Below, piece after piece: positions 16,567 through 27,200 of a stretch of 42,685 nt of DNA. The stretch spans positions 1 through 42,685 of the forward strand of contig URMS01000021.1 of assembly GCA_900548975.1 (NCBI GenBank). Reading direction: 5' to 3'. Source of the DNA: an uncultured Porphyromonadaceae bacterium (GTDB lineage Bacteria > Bacteroidota > Bacteroidia > Bacteroidales > Muribaculaceae). The stretch's first letter is position 1; the number at the start of each line of letters is the position of its first letter. The position numbers and the translations under genes are program-made. Under the pieces are notes generated by a model, which was given only the letters and a program-made list of their open reading frames with translations, was not told where the DNA came from and ran no database searches.

Positions 16567-17640
16567 TTACTTTAAGGTAAATTTGAACTCCTCGAGCTTG
16601 TTCTGACGGCTCTGCATTACCATGCGTTCGTCGGACGACAGTTTATAGGTGGCATGCTGGCCGGTCTGGGCGTTGTACACATAGTCGATGGTGAAGGTGT
16701 AGTTCAGCTCCAGAAGGTCGCGGTCCTTGTCGCCCCAGGCCTTGGGTTCGCCCTGGCGTACCCACTTGCCGCTGCCCGATGCGGTGCAGCCCTCGCTTGT
16801 GGTGCTGACGGTGCAGGCACCCTGGTCGTTGATGTCGATCAGAAGTTCGCACAGGAGGTTGGTATCGGCCTTTTTACCGGTCTCATCGATTATGGGGACG
16901 GCCGGGGTGAAGGTATATACCGATGTGGTGAGGCTCTTGGTGGTGAGGTAGCGCAGAGTGCCCTTTTCCCACAGCTCGGGCATGCGGGCCACGGTGCTTG
17001 TCTCGCCGTTGTTCTCGATTACGTCGGTACCCTTGCTGATCCAGCATCCGTGATAGGGATTCTTGTACTTGACCGCATAGAAGATGTAGTCTTTCGGCTG
17101 CACAGCCCAGTGGTCGGGTACGAGGCGGTTGGGGTTTTCGATTCCGTCCTTGGCCTTACCCTGGAGAATGGAGTCGGCCGAAGCGGTGAGCCGGATAGGT
17201 ATCACGTAGCTCAGGCCCACGGCTTCGGGGTCGGCGAAGAAAGCGTCGGTAAGCTGCACTTCCACACCGCCTATGACCTCGCCGCGGTTGATAACCATCT
17301 TGTCGCCTTTGATGTCGTAGTACGAGGCGGGCATGGCTTTCACCGGTGCGCCGTCTTCGAAATAGAGATTGTCGCACATGGTGTTGTCGACTACGAAATC
17401 GGCCGAATGGGTGCCTGTGTTCACGTTGACACCGCCGAGAGCGGCTTTGATATAGAATTTGTGAGCGTTGTCGAGGCGTGTGTCGTTCTCGCCGTCGTCG
17501 CCCAGGGTAATGGTGCGGATGGGCGACTGCTTGGAGAAATACATTGTCTGGTACTCGAAATTGTCGAATTCGATGTCGCCGTTGTGGCAGCCGGTCATCA
17601 CAGTACCGAGGACAGCTATTATGAAAAGTGATTTTTTCAT
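16567..17640 (-). CDS. xusE: XusE-like surface lipoprotein (DUF1735/DUF5627 type), probable xylan-binding protein
   Basis: A 357-residue lipoprotein with signal MKKSLFIIAVLGTVMTGC and lipid Cys18. An N-terminal beta domain of the BT_3987/DUF1735 type covers about 25-160, followed by a C-terminal beta-rich region. The YKNPYHGCWISKGTD segment and the placement after the second SusD are typical of the lipoprotein called XusE in the Prevotella bryantii xylan cluster. No catalytic motif is visible. The likely role is surface glycan binding next to the SusC/SusD complexes, known for the position rather than proven for this sequence. Gaps are 34 bases from the upstream SusD gene and 13 bases to the GH10 gene. 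Confidence 0.82.
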   Translation of the reverse strand: MKKSLFIIAVLGTVMTGCHNGDIEFDNFEYQTMYFSKQSPIRTITLGDDGENDTRLDNAHKFYIKAALGGVNVNTGTHSADFVVDNTMCDNLYFEDGAPVKAMPASYYDIKGDKMVINRGEVIGGVEVQLTDAFFADPEAVGLSYVIPIRLTASADSILQGKAKDGIENPNRLVPDHWAVQPKDYIFYAVKYKNPYHGCWISKGTDVIENNGETSTVARMPELWEKGTLRYLTTKSLTTSVYTFTPAVPIIDETGKKADTNLLCELLIDINDQGACTVSTTSEGCTASGSGKWVRQGEPKAWGDKDRDLLELNYTFTIDYVYNAQTGQHATYKLSSDERMVMQSRQNKLEEFKFTLK

Positions 17641-17674
17641 GAATCTTATCTGTTTTATTGATTTAGGGTGGGTA

Positions 17675-19432
17675 TTACCAGCCGGCGTTTTGCTTCAGTT
17701 CGCTGAATTTCAGAACTTCGGTGTAGGGAATAGGCCCATAGTACATGTAGTCGCGGTAGTTGCGGGTTTCTACGTCGAAAGGTGTGTAGACGCCGTCGGT
17801 GATTTCCATGCCGCGGGCGGTCTCGTTGAGGTTTTCTTTCCAGCGACGCAGGTCGAAGAAGCGGAAACCTTCGAAACAAAGCTCTATGCGGCGTTCGTTG
17901 CGGATGAGCTGACGCATTTTTTCGGGATCGGCCTTGCATTCTTCGAGGTAAGCGTCGCCGTTTTCAAGACCTATGCCTGCGCGCAGGCGTATTTCCTTGA
18001 TCACGTCGTAGGCCGAGAAACCGTTGTTGCCCGAGCCGGTGGGTCCCCAGGCTTCGTTGGCGGCTTCGGCATAGTTGAGGAAGAACTCGGTGTAGCGCAT
18101 GCGGGCCATGTAGTGTGCGTTGCCCTGGCTGGCATTGGGGTCGCAGTTCACGTCCTGGCGCAGGTGCTTCTTCATGTAGTAGCCTGTGCGTGTCGAAGTC
18201 GAGATTTTGTTGAGGGCGTCGTTGTCGGTGCCGTCGGCGGCTGTGTTTATCACCTTGTTGTTGTGACCGGCGGTAGCTCCGTTATAGAGAATGTAGAGCG
18301 CCAGACGCGGGTCGCGGTCGGCATAGGGATTCTGGTCGGAGTAGTTGCCTTTGGGGTCGGTGATGGGGTAGCCGTTGGCCATGGGGAAAGCATCGACAAG
18401 ATTCTGTGTCGGGTTGATGCGTCCGTTGCCATAGAGTGTGGGCGGGAAGTTTTCCTGTTCCAGAGAGTTGCTGGTGGCGCTGCGTTCGCCGCGCCATATC
18501 ACTTCGGCGGGGCTTTCGTAGTCCGAAAGTTTTTCGATGTTGGGGTCGCAGTACCATGTGGCACCGTTGGGATCGAGGCTGTTAACGCCGCCTGCGTATT
18601 TCACTATTTTGGCATTGGCGTTGGCGGCCTGCTCCCATGTGCAGCCCGATGCCGCATAGGCGGGGCTGGCTGCCATCAGGGCCAGACGGCCCAGGAATGC
18701 CTCGATGATTTCGCCGCTGATACGGCCGGTGAATTTGGCACCGTACACGCGTTCGAGCTGGCCGTCGGTTATGCCGGGGTGCTTGGCGCGGATTTCGTCG
18801 AAGCACGAGGAGCCGTAGCGTGTGGGAAGTCCTTCAAGCGCGATATTGGCGTCGCGCTGTATGGCTTCGAGGCATTCTGTGAAGGTATTGCGGGGAACGT
18901 TGAAGTTGCTTTCGCTGTTTTCCGACACTTCCACCACGGGTACACCCAGAAGGTTGCCCGAAGCATCGATGCCGGCATGCGACTGCAGCAGGTAGAACAT
19001 GTGGATGGCGCGGAGGCCGTGGGCCTCGGCTTTGAAACGCTCGGCGAAGAGTTTGTTCACATCCTCGTCTTTCGACCAGGTGACGCGGTCCATATTTTCG
19101 AGGAATATGTTGCAGTACTGGATTGCCGAGCGGCAGCCTTCCCAGCGGTTGATGGGATTGTTCTGGGCTGTCCAGCGGCCCGATGCCATGATGCGGTAGC
19201 CGTTGTTGGCGTCGTTGCTCACGGCGTCGTCGGTTGCCACTTCGTTGTAGGGGAAAGAGCCGTTGTTGGGCAGATAGACGTATACAGCTCCGAGCATGTT
19301 CTCGGCATAGGTGGAGTTATCCTCGAGAAAATCCAGCGGCAGATTGTTCTCGGGTGCCGGTACGAACACATCGTCGCAGCCGGTGAGTGAGGCTGCCAAT
19401 GCGAGGAGAGCCGGTATTATTATCTTTTTCAT
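17675..19432 (-). CDS. xusD: RagB/SusD family glycan-binding lipoprotein (second pair, XusD-like)
   Basis: A 585-residue SusD family lipoprotein. The frame is open further upstream to 19606, but that part lies inside the preceding SusC gene. The start at 19432 gives a clean lipoprotein signal, MKKIIIPALLALAASLTGC, with lipid Cys19, and leaves a normal 20-base gap. The rest has the helical tetratricopeptide-like scaffold of SusD, with the conserved end in which recognised blocks such as IRNERRIELCFEGFRFFDLRRW (quoted by key part: RRIELCFEGFRFFDL) are found. It pairs with the SusC at 19453-22275 as the lid of that porin. Confidence 0.92.
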   Translation of the reverse strand: MKKIIIPALLALAASLTGCDDVFVPAPENNLPLDFLEDNSTYAENMLGAVYVYLPNNGSFPYNEVATDDAVSNDANNGYRIMASGRWTAQNNPINRWEGCRSAIQYCNIFLENMDRVTWSKDEDVNKLFAERFKAEAHGLRAIHMFYLLQSHAGIDASGNLLGVPVVEVSENSESNFNVPRNTFTECLEAIQRDANIALEGLPTRYGSSCFDEIRAKHPGITDGQLERVYGAKFTGRISGEIIEAFLGRLALMAASPAYAASGCTWEQAANANAKIVKYAGGVNSLDPNGATWYCDPNIEKLSDYESPAEVIWRGERSATSNSLEQENFPPTLYGNGRINPTQNLVDAFPMANGYPITDPKGNYSDQNPYADRDPRLALYILYNGATAGHNNKVINTAADGTDNDALNKISTSTRTGYYMKKHLRQDVNCDPNASQGNAHYMARMRYTEFFLNYAEAANEAWGPTGSGNNGFSAYDVIKEIRLRAGIGLENGDAYLEECKADPEKMRQLIRNERRIELCFEGFRFFDLRRWKENLNETARGMEITDGVYTPFDVETRNYRDYMYYGPIPYTEVLKFSELKQNAGW

Positions 19433-19452
19433 ATCGTGTGTCTCTGATGATA

Positions 19453-22275
19453 TTAGAAATTGATTTTCACGCCGAGGTTGTAGGAACGCATCTGCGGAGC
19501 CATGCCAACGTTGGTTTCGCGGTATTTGCGGTGGCTGCATGCCATCAGCAGGTCGTTGCCGTTCACATACACGTCGAGGCCTTTGACGAATTTGTCGCGG
19601 AACCATCGGGCGGGGAAATTATAGGTGAGCTGCACCTGGTTGAGATAGAAAGCATCCGACGAGAATGTCCAGAAATCGGAGGTTACGAAGTTGAGGTCGC
19701 CGCTCTGGGTGGTGAGTCGGGGATAGGTGGCGGTGGCGGCAGTTTCGGGAGTCCAGCGTCCGCGGACGATATCGGAGTACTTGCGGTCGCCGTAGACCCA
19801 TGCGTAGGTGTTGTCCATCACCGCTGTGCCGCCGGCGTTACCCGAACCGGCCACGAAGAGGGTGAAGCCCTTGTATTCGGCGGTGAAGTTGAAACCGTAG
19901 GTCCAGGGAGCGCCCCAGCGTCCGATCACAACCTGGTCGCGCGAGTCGATGATACCGTCTTTATTGACGTCCTCGTATTTGAGGTCGCCGGGCTTGGTAT
20001 TGTTGTTGATTACGGCGGAGGTGGCGATTTCGGCTTCGTCCTTGAAGAATCCGAGACAGCGGTAGCCGCGCATGGCGTCGACAGCCGCACCTTCGCTGCG
20101 CTGCCAGTCGTATTCAACGGTTTCGCTCACACGGATGTTTTTGGCAGTGGTGTACATGACATTGGCGCCGAGCGACAGAGAGACATCGCCGAAGCGGTGT
20201 TTTGCTGCCAGACCGAGGTCGAAACCGGTGCGGCGCGTCTTGCCGTAGTTGATCCAGGGCACGAACGAGCTGTTGGGCCAGCCGGTGGTGAGGTAGCTGG
20301 GATAGAATTCGGTGGCCCGCACGGGAAGACCGTCGGTGTCGATAGTGAAGAATTCGGCGGTTGCCTTGAGGGTGCCGTTCCAGAGCGAGGTTTCCAGACC
20401 GGCATTGAACTCTTTGCGTTTCACGAAGGTGAGGTCGGGGTTTGCGCCCTGGCGCGATACGAAGGTCTGGATGTCCTTGTGGGCGTCGTTCCATCCCCAC
20501 CAGTCGCCGTCGGCGGTAAATTTATTGTCGTAGAGATAATAGCCGTCGATGTCGATATCCTGAAGGATTTTGCCGTATGTCACGTTGAGGCGCAGTTCGT
20601 CGACCACAGGAGAGTCTCTGAGGAAGTCTTCCTGGCTGATTCTCCATCCGAGGCTGCCCACGGGCGAGAAACCGTTGCGGTGGCCTTCGGCGAATTTCGC
20701 AGAATGGTTTATAGCGCCGTTGAACTCGGCGTAGTAGCGGCTGTCGTAGTTGTAGGCGGCACGCAGAGCCAGAGAAGCGTTGGTGGTGCGGTGGTACTGG
20801 CCGGTGATGGTGCGCTTGTAGCCGTGGGCTATGAGGTTGGCCTCGACACCGTGAACGTCGTTGAAGCGGTTCTTATAGTCGAACTGGCCGGAGAACATGA
20901 GGGTCTGGCGTTCGGCCGAATTGCTGATGTTCTGCACGCCGCTGCTGAGGTCGTTGCCGAATTTGGTGATTCCTGTGATCATGTCCTTGCCGTTGTAGTG
21001 CGACCACGAGGCCTGGTATGTGGCATAGGAGTTGTTGATCGAAGTGGTGTAGCTGGTATTGTAGTCGACAGCACCGCGGGCCACGAAGCGCAGGCCGGGC
21101 AGGAGCTTGTCGAGGCCCAGACGGATACCGGCATCGAACTGCAGCTGACGGCTGGTCCACTTGGAGTAGCCGGCCACATACATTGCGGCGAAGGGGTTGG
21201 TCTGGTACTGCTGTGTGCCGCCGAGCAGATATCGGCCGTCGACGACATAACGCGAGTTGTTCACTAGAATCCACGAGTTTTCATCGCCTTCCTCGATGGC
21301 ATCCAGAGGGATGAGCGGAACCAGAGGAGCGGCACCGGGAACGGTAGGACGCATTGTGGACGATTCGCTCCAGTAGTTGGACAGATCGCTGCGGTTGTCG
21401 TAGAAGGTAGCGCTGGTGTTAACCCAGCCGGTCACCCAGTCGTTGAGGCGCAGATCGATGTTGCCGCGCACGTTGAGTCGGGTGGTGCCGTTGTTCTTGC
21501 CTTCGCCGAAGTTGAGGATATCGTCGCTGTGGTAGAGACCGACAAGCGCATAGAAAGTGGCGAATTTGCCGCCGCCGGTGAATTGGGCCTGGCCTTCGTA
21601 GCGCCACGAGTGATTGCGCAGATAATCGTCTGAGAAGAAGTTGATGTCGGGATAGCGCCAGGGATTCTTGCCCGATGCATAGTTGTATATGTCGGTATCG
21701 GTGAAAGCCTGCGAAAGACCGTCGTTCCTGCGGGCCTCGTTATAGAGGGTCATATATTCGGCTGCGCCGAGATATTTGGGATAGCTCTTGGGAGTGTAGA
21801 GGCTCACGTCGCCGCGCACCGACACCTCGAGGGCGGTATTGCGTCCGCGCTTGGTGGAGATGAGGATTGCGCCGTTCGAGGCTGTGCTTCCGTAGAGCAC
21901 CACAGCCTGCGCGCCCTTGAGGAAGGTGATGGTCTCTATTTCCTCGGGTATGACATTGTTGGCGTCGCGGGGCACACCGTCGACAAGCACAAGCGCTTCG
22001 CCCATGTTCCAGAGCTGGCCGTTGTAGCCGGGTACGAGGCTCTGCATGTTGGAGAGGCTGTATGTGGAGTAGCTCTTCTTCTGAAGCTCCTGGACGTTCA
22101 CCTGCGAAACACCGCCGAAGATGTCTTCGGGCGAAGCGCTCCGGAATGCCAGCTGCACTTCGTTGCCGAGAGTGTCGGCTACCGCGGTGTTGTCGTCATC
22201 GGCCATCGCGCTTGCGGGCGAGAGCATGATGGCGGCAGCCAGGGCAGAATATATCAGTTTGTGAATTTTTTCCAT
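19453..22275 (-). CDS. xusC: SusC/RagA family TonB-dependent transporter lacking the usual N-terminal domain (XusC-like)
   Basis: A 940-residue outer-membrane transporter with a signal peptide of about 25 residues. The plug (about 40-145) carries the SusC signature LVLVDGVPRD ... FLKGAQAVVLYGS ... NGAILISTKRG, and a 22-strand barrel ends in YNLGVKINF. Unlike the SusC at 24234-27368 it has no carboxypeptidase-regulatory-like domain before the plug and no recognisable EEVVVVGYG box: only about 10-20 residues separate the signal peptide from the plug. The reading frame is intact and the start sits 24 bases after the upstream SusD gene, so this looks like a natural short form rather than a damaged gene. 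Expected role: import of xylo-oligosaccharides together with the SusD at 17675-19432. Confidence 0.92.
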   Translation of the reverse strand: MEKIHKLIYSALAAAIMLSPASAMADDDNTAVADTLGNEVQLAFRSASPEDIFGGVSQVNVQELQKKSYSTYSLSNMQSLVPGYNGQLWNMGEALVLVDGVPRDANNVIPEEIETITFLKGAQAVVLYGSTASNGAILISTKRGRNTALEVSVRGDVSLYTPKSYPKYLGAAEYMTLYNEARRNDGLSQAFTDTDIYNYASGKNPWRYPDINFFSDDYLRNHSWRYEGQAQFTGGGKFATFYALVGLYHSDDILNFGEGKNNGTTRLNVRGNIDLRLNDWVTGWVNTSATFYDNRSDLSNYWSESSTMRPTVPGAAPLVPLIPLDAIEEGDENSWILVNNSRYVVDGRYLLGGTQQYQTNPFAAMYVAGYSKWTSRQLQFDAGIRLGLDKLLPGLRFVARGAVDYNTSYTTSINNSYATYQASWSHYNGKDMITGITKFGNDLSSGVQNISNSAERQTLMFSGQFDYKNRFNDVHGVEANLIAHGYKRTITGQYHRTTNASLALRAAYNYDSRYYAEFNGAINHSAKFAEGHRNGFSPVGSLGWRISQEDFLRDSPVVDELRLNVTYGKILQDIDIDGYYLYDNKFTADGDWWGWNDAHKDIQTFVSRQGANPDLTFVKRKEFNAGLETSLWNGTLKATAEFFTIDTDGLPVRATEFYPSYLTTGWPNSSFVPWINYGKTRRTGFDLGLAAKHRFGDVSLSLGANVMYTTAKNIRVSETVEYDWQRSEGAAVDAMRGYRCLGFFKDEAEIATSAVINNNTKPGDLKYEDVNKDGIIDSRDQVVIGRWGAPWTYGFNFTAEYKGFTLFVAGSGNAGGTAVMDNTYAWVYGDRKYSDIVRGRWTPETAATATYPRLTTQSGDLNFVTSDFWTFSSDAFYLNQVQLTYNFPARWFRDKFVKGLDVYVNGNDLLMACSHRKYRETNVGMAPQMRSYNLGVKINF

Positions 22276-22299
22276 TGATGTGATTCTTTAATTGGGTTA

Positions 22300-24219
22300 T
22301 CACCAGCCGGGATTCTGGCCGAATTCAACATACATTTTAGAGTCGTTGACCTTGAGCGGCAGCCACCAGTGTTTGTCGGTGAAGTTGCGGGTGAGGATCA
22401 CTTCCTCGTGGAAACCGATTACTTCGTTTTCCCGGGGATTCTTGGTGTCGACGCCTTTGGAGGAGTCTTTGTCGATGCCGGTGAGGTCGCCAACACGCTG
22501 GAATTCCTGCGAGGTCTTGATATTGTAGGGATACTTGTTGAGGAGGAGCCAGCGGCGGAGATCGTTGAAGCGGTGAGCCTCGAAAGCGAGTTCGACGGCA
22601 CGTTCGCGGCGTACTTCGCTCATGAAAGCGTCGAGAGAGCCGGTGTACTTGGCGTTGACGGGATCTACGCCTGCGCGGGCACGGATGGTATTGATGGCGT
22701 CGACAGCCGAGAGAACGCAGTTCGACGATTTGCCTGTAGCCACGCTTGTGGCTTCGGCAGCGGCTTCGGCATACATCAGGTAGATGTCGGCCAGTCGCAT
22801 GTAGGGGACGAGAAGGTGGTTGTTGGCGCCCCAGTTTGCGGCACCGCCCTTGTCCCACTGGTTGAAGTCGTCGCGGACGAATTTATAGTTGAGGTAGCCG
22901 GTGCGGCTGCCTTTGATCTGGTCGCGCATCTTGCCGTCGGTGTAGAGGGGAGCGTAGCGGACGTCGTCGGCGCCCTTGTCGCCGCCGAGTTCCATGCGAC
23001 AGCCGTCGAAGCGGATGTCGTGATAGAAACGCGGGTCGCGGTCTTTCCACGGGTGCGATTTGTCGAAGTGCGAGTCGGGATCGTCGAGAGGCAGACCGTT
23101 TGCCATGCCGTAGTAGTTCACGTAGTTGGCAGTGGGAAGGAATATGATACCGCCTTCGGGGTCGAGGAACTGTGTGCCGTAGCAGCGGGTCTGGCCCCAG
23201 TTCGAGCGGTTCCATTCGATAACGGGGTTGCGGAAGATTGCTTCGGTCGAACCGGGCATGAGACCGCTCTTGCCGTGGGTGAGGAAGTTTTCCTTATAGT
23301 CTTCGAAGGGCACGAGGGCATACTGTGTGCGGCCGCTTTCGACGAGAGAGAGGAGCTCGCCGAAGGCTTCGGCTGCACGGCGGCAGTAGTCGGAGTTGTA
23401 GGTCTGAGAGCCGGTGGATTCCCAGTTCATCAGAGGGCTGCCGGCCCAGAGGAGGTTTTTGCCGAGATAGCCGAGAGCCATGATTTTATTGATGCGGAGA
23501 GCGTTGTTGCCGCGTGTGGGTGCACCGGTCGATGTCTCGTCCCAGTTTACGGGCAGAAGGTCGGCAGCTTCGCGGAGGTCGGCGGCAGCCTTGTCGGCGC
23601 ATTCGTGGTAGGAGAGACGGGGCAGTGTGAGCTTGCCGCCGGCGAGTACTTCTTCGATATAGGGCAGACCGCCGAAGTACTGCATGAGCTGGAAGTGGAA
23701 GAAACCGCGGAAGAAAAGGAGCTGGCCGCGGATTATGTTCTTCTGTTCCTGTGTGGCGTCGGTGAGATATTCGAGGTTTGCCAGACCGATGTTGGCCTTG
23801 CGGATGGCATACCACGCGCCCTGCCACAGGGTGGGACGGTTGGCTACCTGATCGGGAGCATAGTCGGTGGTAAAGGCATTGATGTCCATGAAGCCGCACT
23901 GCCAGCCGTCGTGTTCGGACTGCCAGCCCCAGAAGTCGCCCTGGTCTACCTTATAGCCCATGAAGTAGTCTTTTCCGACGTTGATGATTTCGTCTTCGCC
24001 CCAGTTGAAGGAGTTGTTCCAGTAGCCGGTGGTGAAGTTGGGCACGCAGAAGTACATTTCCTCTACAAACCCCTGGAAGTTATGGAAATTCTTGAAAGCC
24101 TCGTCGGCCGAGATTTCGCTCTCGGGTGCTTTGTCGAGATAGTCGGTGCAGCCCGGCAATACTGTCACGGCAAGGGAGGCGACCAGAATCGAGACTATAT
24201 GTTTTTTGAATTTTTTCAT
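22300..24219 (-). CDS. xusB: RagB/SusD family glycan-binding lipoprotein (first pair, XusB-like)
   Basis: A 639-residue SusD-like lipoprotein. Its signal ends in VTVLPGC with lipid Cys24, followed by the family-typical DYLDKAPESEISADEAF. The helical SusD fold is supported by the C-terminal block with RRERAVELAFEAHRFNDLRRW and the final WWLPLKVNDSK ... NPGW. It lies 14 bases after the SusC gene 24234-27368 and forms the first SusC/SusD pair of the xus core. It should cap that porin and bind xylan fragments at the cell surface; ligand choice is inferred from the neighbours. Confidence 0.93.
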   Translation of the reverse strand: MKKFKKHIVSILVASLAVTVLPGCTDYLDKAPESEISADEAFKNFHNFQGFVEEMYFCVPNFTTGYWNNSFNWGEDEIINVGKDYFMGYKVDQGDFWGWQSEHDGWQCGFMDINAFTTDYAPDQVANRPTLWQGAWYAIRKANIGLANLEYLTDATQEQKNIIRGQLLFFRGFFHFQLMQYFGGLPYIEEVLAGGKLTLPRLSYHECADKAAADLREAADLLPVNWDETSTGAPTRGNNALRINKIMALGYLGKNLLWAGSPLMNWESTGSQTYNSDYCRRAAEAFGELLSLVESGRTQYALVPFEDYKENFLTHGKSGLMPGSTEAIFRNPVIEWNRSNWGQTRCYGTQFLDPEGGIIFLPTANYVNYYGMANGLPLDDPDSHFDKSHPWKDRDPRFYHDIRFDGCRMELGGDKGADDVRYAPLYTDGKMRDQIKGSRTGYLNYKFVRDDFNQWDKGGAANWGANNHLLVPYMRLADIYLMYAEAAAEATSVATGKSSNCVLSAVDAINTIRARAGVDPVNAKYTGSLDAFMSEVRRERAVELAFEAHRFNDLRRWLLLNKYPYNIKTSQEFQRVGDLTGIDKDSSKGVDTKNPRENEVIGFHEEVILTRNFTDKHWWLPLKVNDSKMYVEFGQNPGW

Positions 24220-24233
24220 TTTTTCCGATGGTA

Positions 24234-27200
24234 TTAGATGTCAAATCTTAAACCGATGTTGAAACGGCGTACGGTCGGGTATGCGCCCTGGCTGGCGTTG
24301 CCTGTACCGGCGAAGTTCGACTCGCGGTCGTCGGGCATCTTCGACCATACCCAGAGGTTGTTGCCGTTGAAGTAGAGTTTGAGCGACGAGAGGCCGAGGT
24401 GCTTGATCCAGCTGTTGCTTGTCCATGTGTAGGCGATCTCGGCATTCTTCAGACGCACGTACGATCCGTCGTAGTGGTTGTAGCGGTTGTCCCATCCGTT
24501 GTAATAAGCGGGAGTGGAGTTCCATACGGGCAGAGGACGGTCGATGTCGGTGCCGTTGGGCGACCAGAAGTTCACGCCTGCGAAAAGTGTGTTGAGTTTG
24601 CCGCGGTAGGATTCGAATACTACAGTGCGGTTGACATTGGTTACGCCGTAGAACTGAAGATATACGCTCCATCCTTTCCAGTCCCAGCCGATAGTGGCAT
24701 TGTAGGTATTCTGGGGTGTACCGCTGTAGCCGTAGGGTGCGCTGTCGGCTGAGTCGATGACACCGTCGCCGTTGTAGTCGACCATGATAGGCTGGCCGGG
24801 CAGGCGCTGGTCGTCGGAAGAGTTATGGGGCGTCATGGCGATTACATCGTCCCATGTGTTGGCATAGCCGGCGTCGTAGACAATATGGTCCTGACCGATG
24901 GCGAAGCCTGTGGTCTTGCGGTACGATTCGAGAAGCTGGGGATCGTCGAAGTCGAGGACTTTGTTCTCGGCATGAGTCATGCTGAAGTTACCCCACAGGT
25001 GCATGCCGTTGCCGAAAGTCTTGTTGATGCGGAGTTCGATTTCGAAACCTTTGCTCGACACGCGGCCAAGGTTGGCTGTAGGAGCCTGACCGCCGAAGTA
25101 GGAGGGAATAGCGCGGCGGCCACCGTCTACAAGGATGTCGCTGCGGCGTTCCTTGAAGAGTTCGACAGTACCGGCCACGAGCGATCTCATGAACGAGAAA
25201 TCGATACCGAGGTTCTGTTTGAGCGATTTTTCCCAGTGGATGTCGGGGTTGCCGATCTGCGATTCCTTATACCATGTATAGGGTGAAACCTGGCCCGGAG
25301 TGGTGGAGAAGCCCAGGGCGTTGTGTGTGGCCCACTGTGTGGCGTAGATCCAGCGCTGCCAGATATTGTCATCGCCGACCTGACCGATAGAGTAGCGTAC
25401 CTTGAGGTTGTCGAGCCAGTTGCGGCTGAACTTCATGAATTTTTCTTCGCTTATGCGCCAGCCCACGGCACCGGAGTTGAAGAACTCGAAGCGGTGACGG
25501 CGGTCGAATTTTTCGGAACCGTTGTATGCGCCGTTATATTCCACGAAGTAGCGGTCGGCGTAGTTGTATGTGGCACGGAACGCCCAGTCCTCGCGGTAGT
25601 GGGGGAACTCGCTGCCGGTAGCGCGCTGGTTGCGGTTGAACACACCCATGAGGCTCACATCGTGGTCGCCGAAACGACGGCCCCAGTTGATCTGGCCCTG
25701 GTAGAATATATTGCGCTGTGTGTCCCTGTTGCGGGCTTCGCCTTCGCGGATGCTCCATTTCATGTCTTCCGAGAAGTCGAGACCGTTGGTCTGGGTCTGT
25801 TCTTTCCAGATGGTTTCGCCGGTTTCGGGATCGATCCATTTGTACTGGGGCGAATACCAGTTTTCGCAAATACCGCGGTTGGCTTCTACGAAAACGTTAT
25901 CCCACGATACTGTGGCGCTTGCACGCAGACCCTGTGTGATGAAGGAAAGGTCCTGTTCGAGGGTGAAGTCGGTGTTGATGCGGGTAGTGGTGGTGTATTC
26001 CACACCGCCGGTGGCGAGGTTCTGCATGGAGTTGGGAGCGCCCTGTGTGTTGGAGGGATAGTAGCCCCATGTGCCGTCGGAATATTTGGGGATGAATGCG
26101 TCGGCGGGAGCACCGTAGGCTGCCTGCCACATCTGTGTAGCACCGAAAGAGTCGTCGGCTACGTTGTAGGGCGATTTCTTTTCGCCGTGCGAGCCGGAGA
26201 TGTTCATTTTGAAGACTGTCGACTTGGTAATCTGGAAGTCGAGGTTGGAGCGTACATTCACGCGGTTGAAGCCGTAGCCGCCCTGATAGCCGCGGCCGGT
26301 TTCATATTCGCGGAAAAGGTCGCCTTCGTGCAGGAAATCGATGGCAGCGAAGTATTTTACCACTTTTGTACCGCCGCTGATGTTGATGTTGGGGTTGTAG
26401 GCCATTGCGGTCTTCTTGAAGAGAGCGTCGGCCCAGTCGATGTTGGGATAGCGTTCGGCTTCTTCGAGATTGGCGGGATTGCGGTATTTTTCGATTACGC
26501 TGATGGGAGTGATGCTGAGCCAGGATTCGGGCTTGAGACCGAGTTCGCGCTCGATAACGCGGTTACGCATATAGAGGGCTTCGGGCGAACCTTCAGTGCC
26601 GGGGAGCTGCGAGGCTGCCTTGACAGTCATGTTGACGCCTACGGAAATCTTGGCGCGTCCTTCGCTACCGCGCTTGGTGGTGATGAGGATAACGCCGTTG
26701 GCGCCTTTCACACCGTAGACTGCGGTGGCCGATGCGTCCTTGAGTACGGATACCGATTGTACGGAACCGATGTCGACCGATGACATGGGGCGTTCGATAC
26801 CGTCGACGAGAACGAGAGGATCGCTGCCGTTCCACGATGTCTGGCCGCGGATTACGATTTTGGGATCTTCGTCGCCGGGCATACCGCTCGACTGCATTGT
26901 CACCACGCCGGGGAGGTTACCGGTGAGTGCGGCACCCACGCTCGACACACCGCCGGTGCGGGCCAGTGTCTCGCCGGTTGCCTGGGTGATGGCACCGACA
27001 ACCGAGGCTTTCTTCTGCTGACCGTAGCCTACGACTACGACTTCCTCGAACGATTCGACTGCCGATGTCATAGTCACGTTGATGACATCGCGGCCGTTGA
27101 CCTTGACACTCTCGGTCTTCATACCGGTATATGAGAACGTGAGCACTGCCTTGGATGGGTCGGGGACATCTATGCGGTATTCACCGTCGATATTCGTCAC

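Noticed and set aside
19433..19606. N-terminal extension of the second SusD gene
   Set aside because: The extra 58 residues overlap the end of the SusC coding sequence in another frame, and the downstream ATG at 19432 gives a standard lipoprotein signal peptide.
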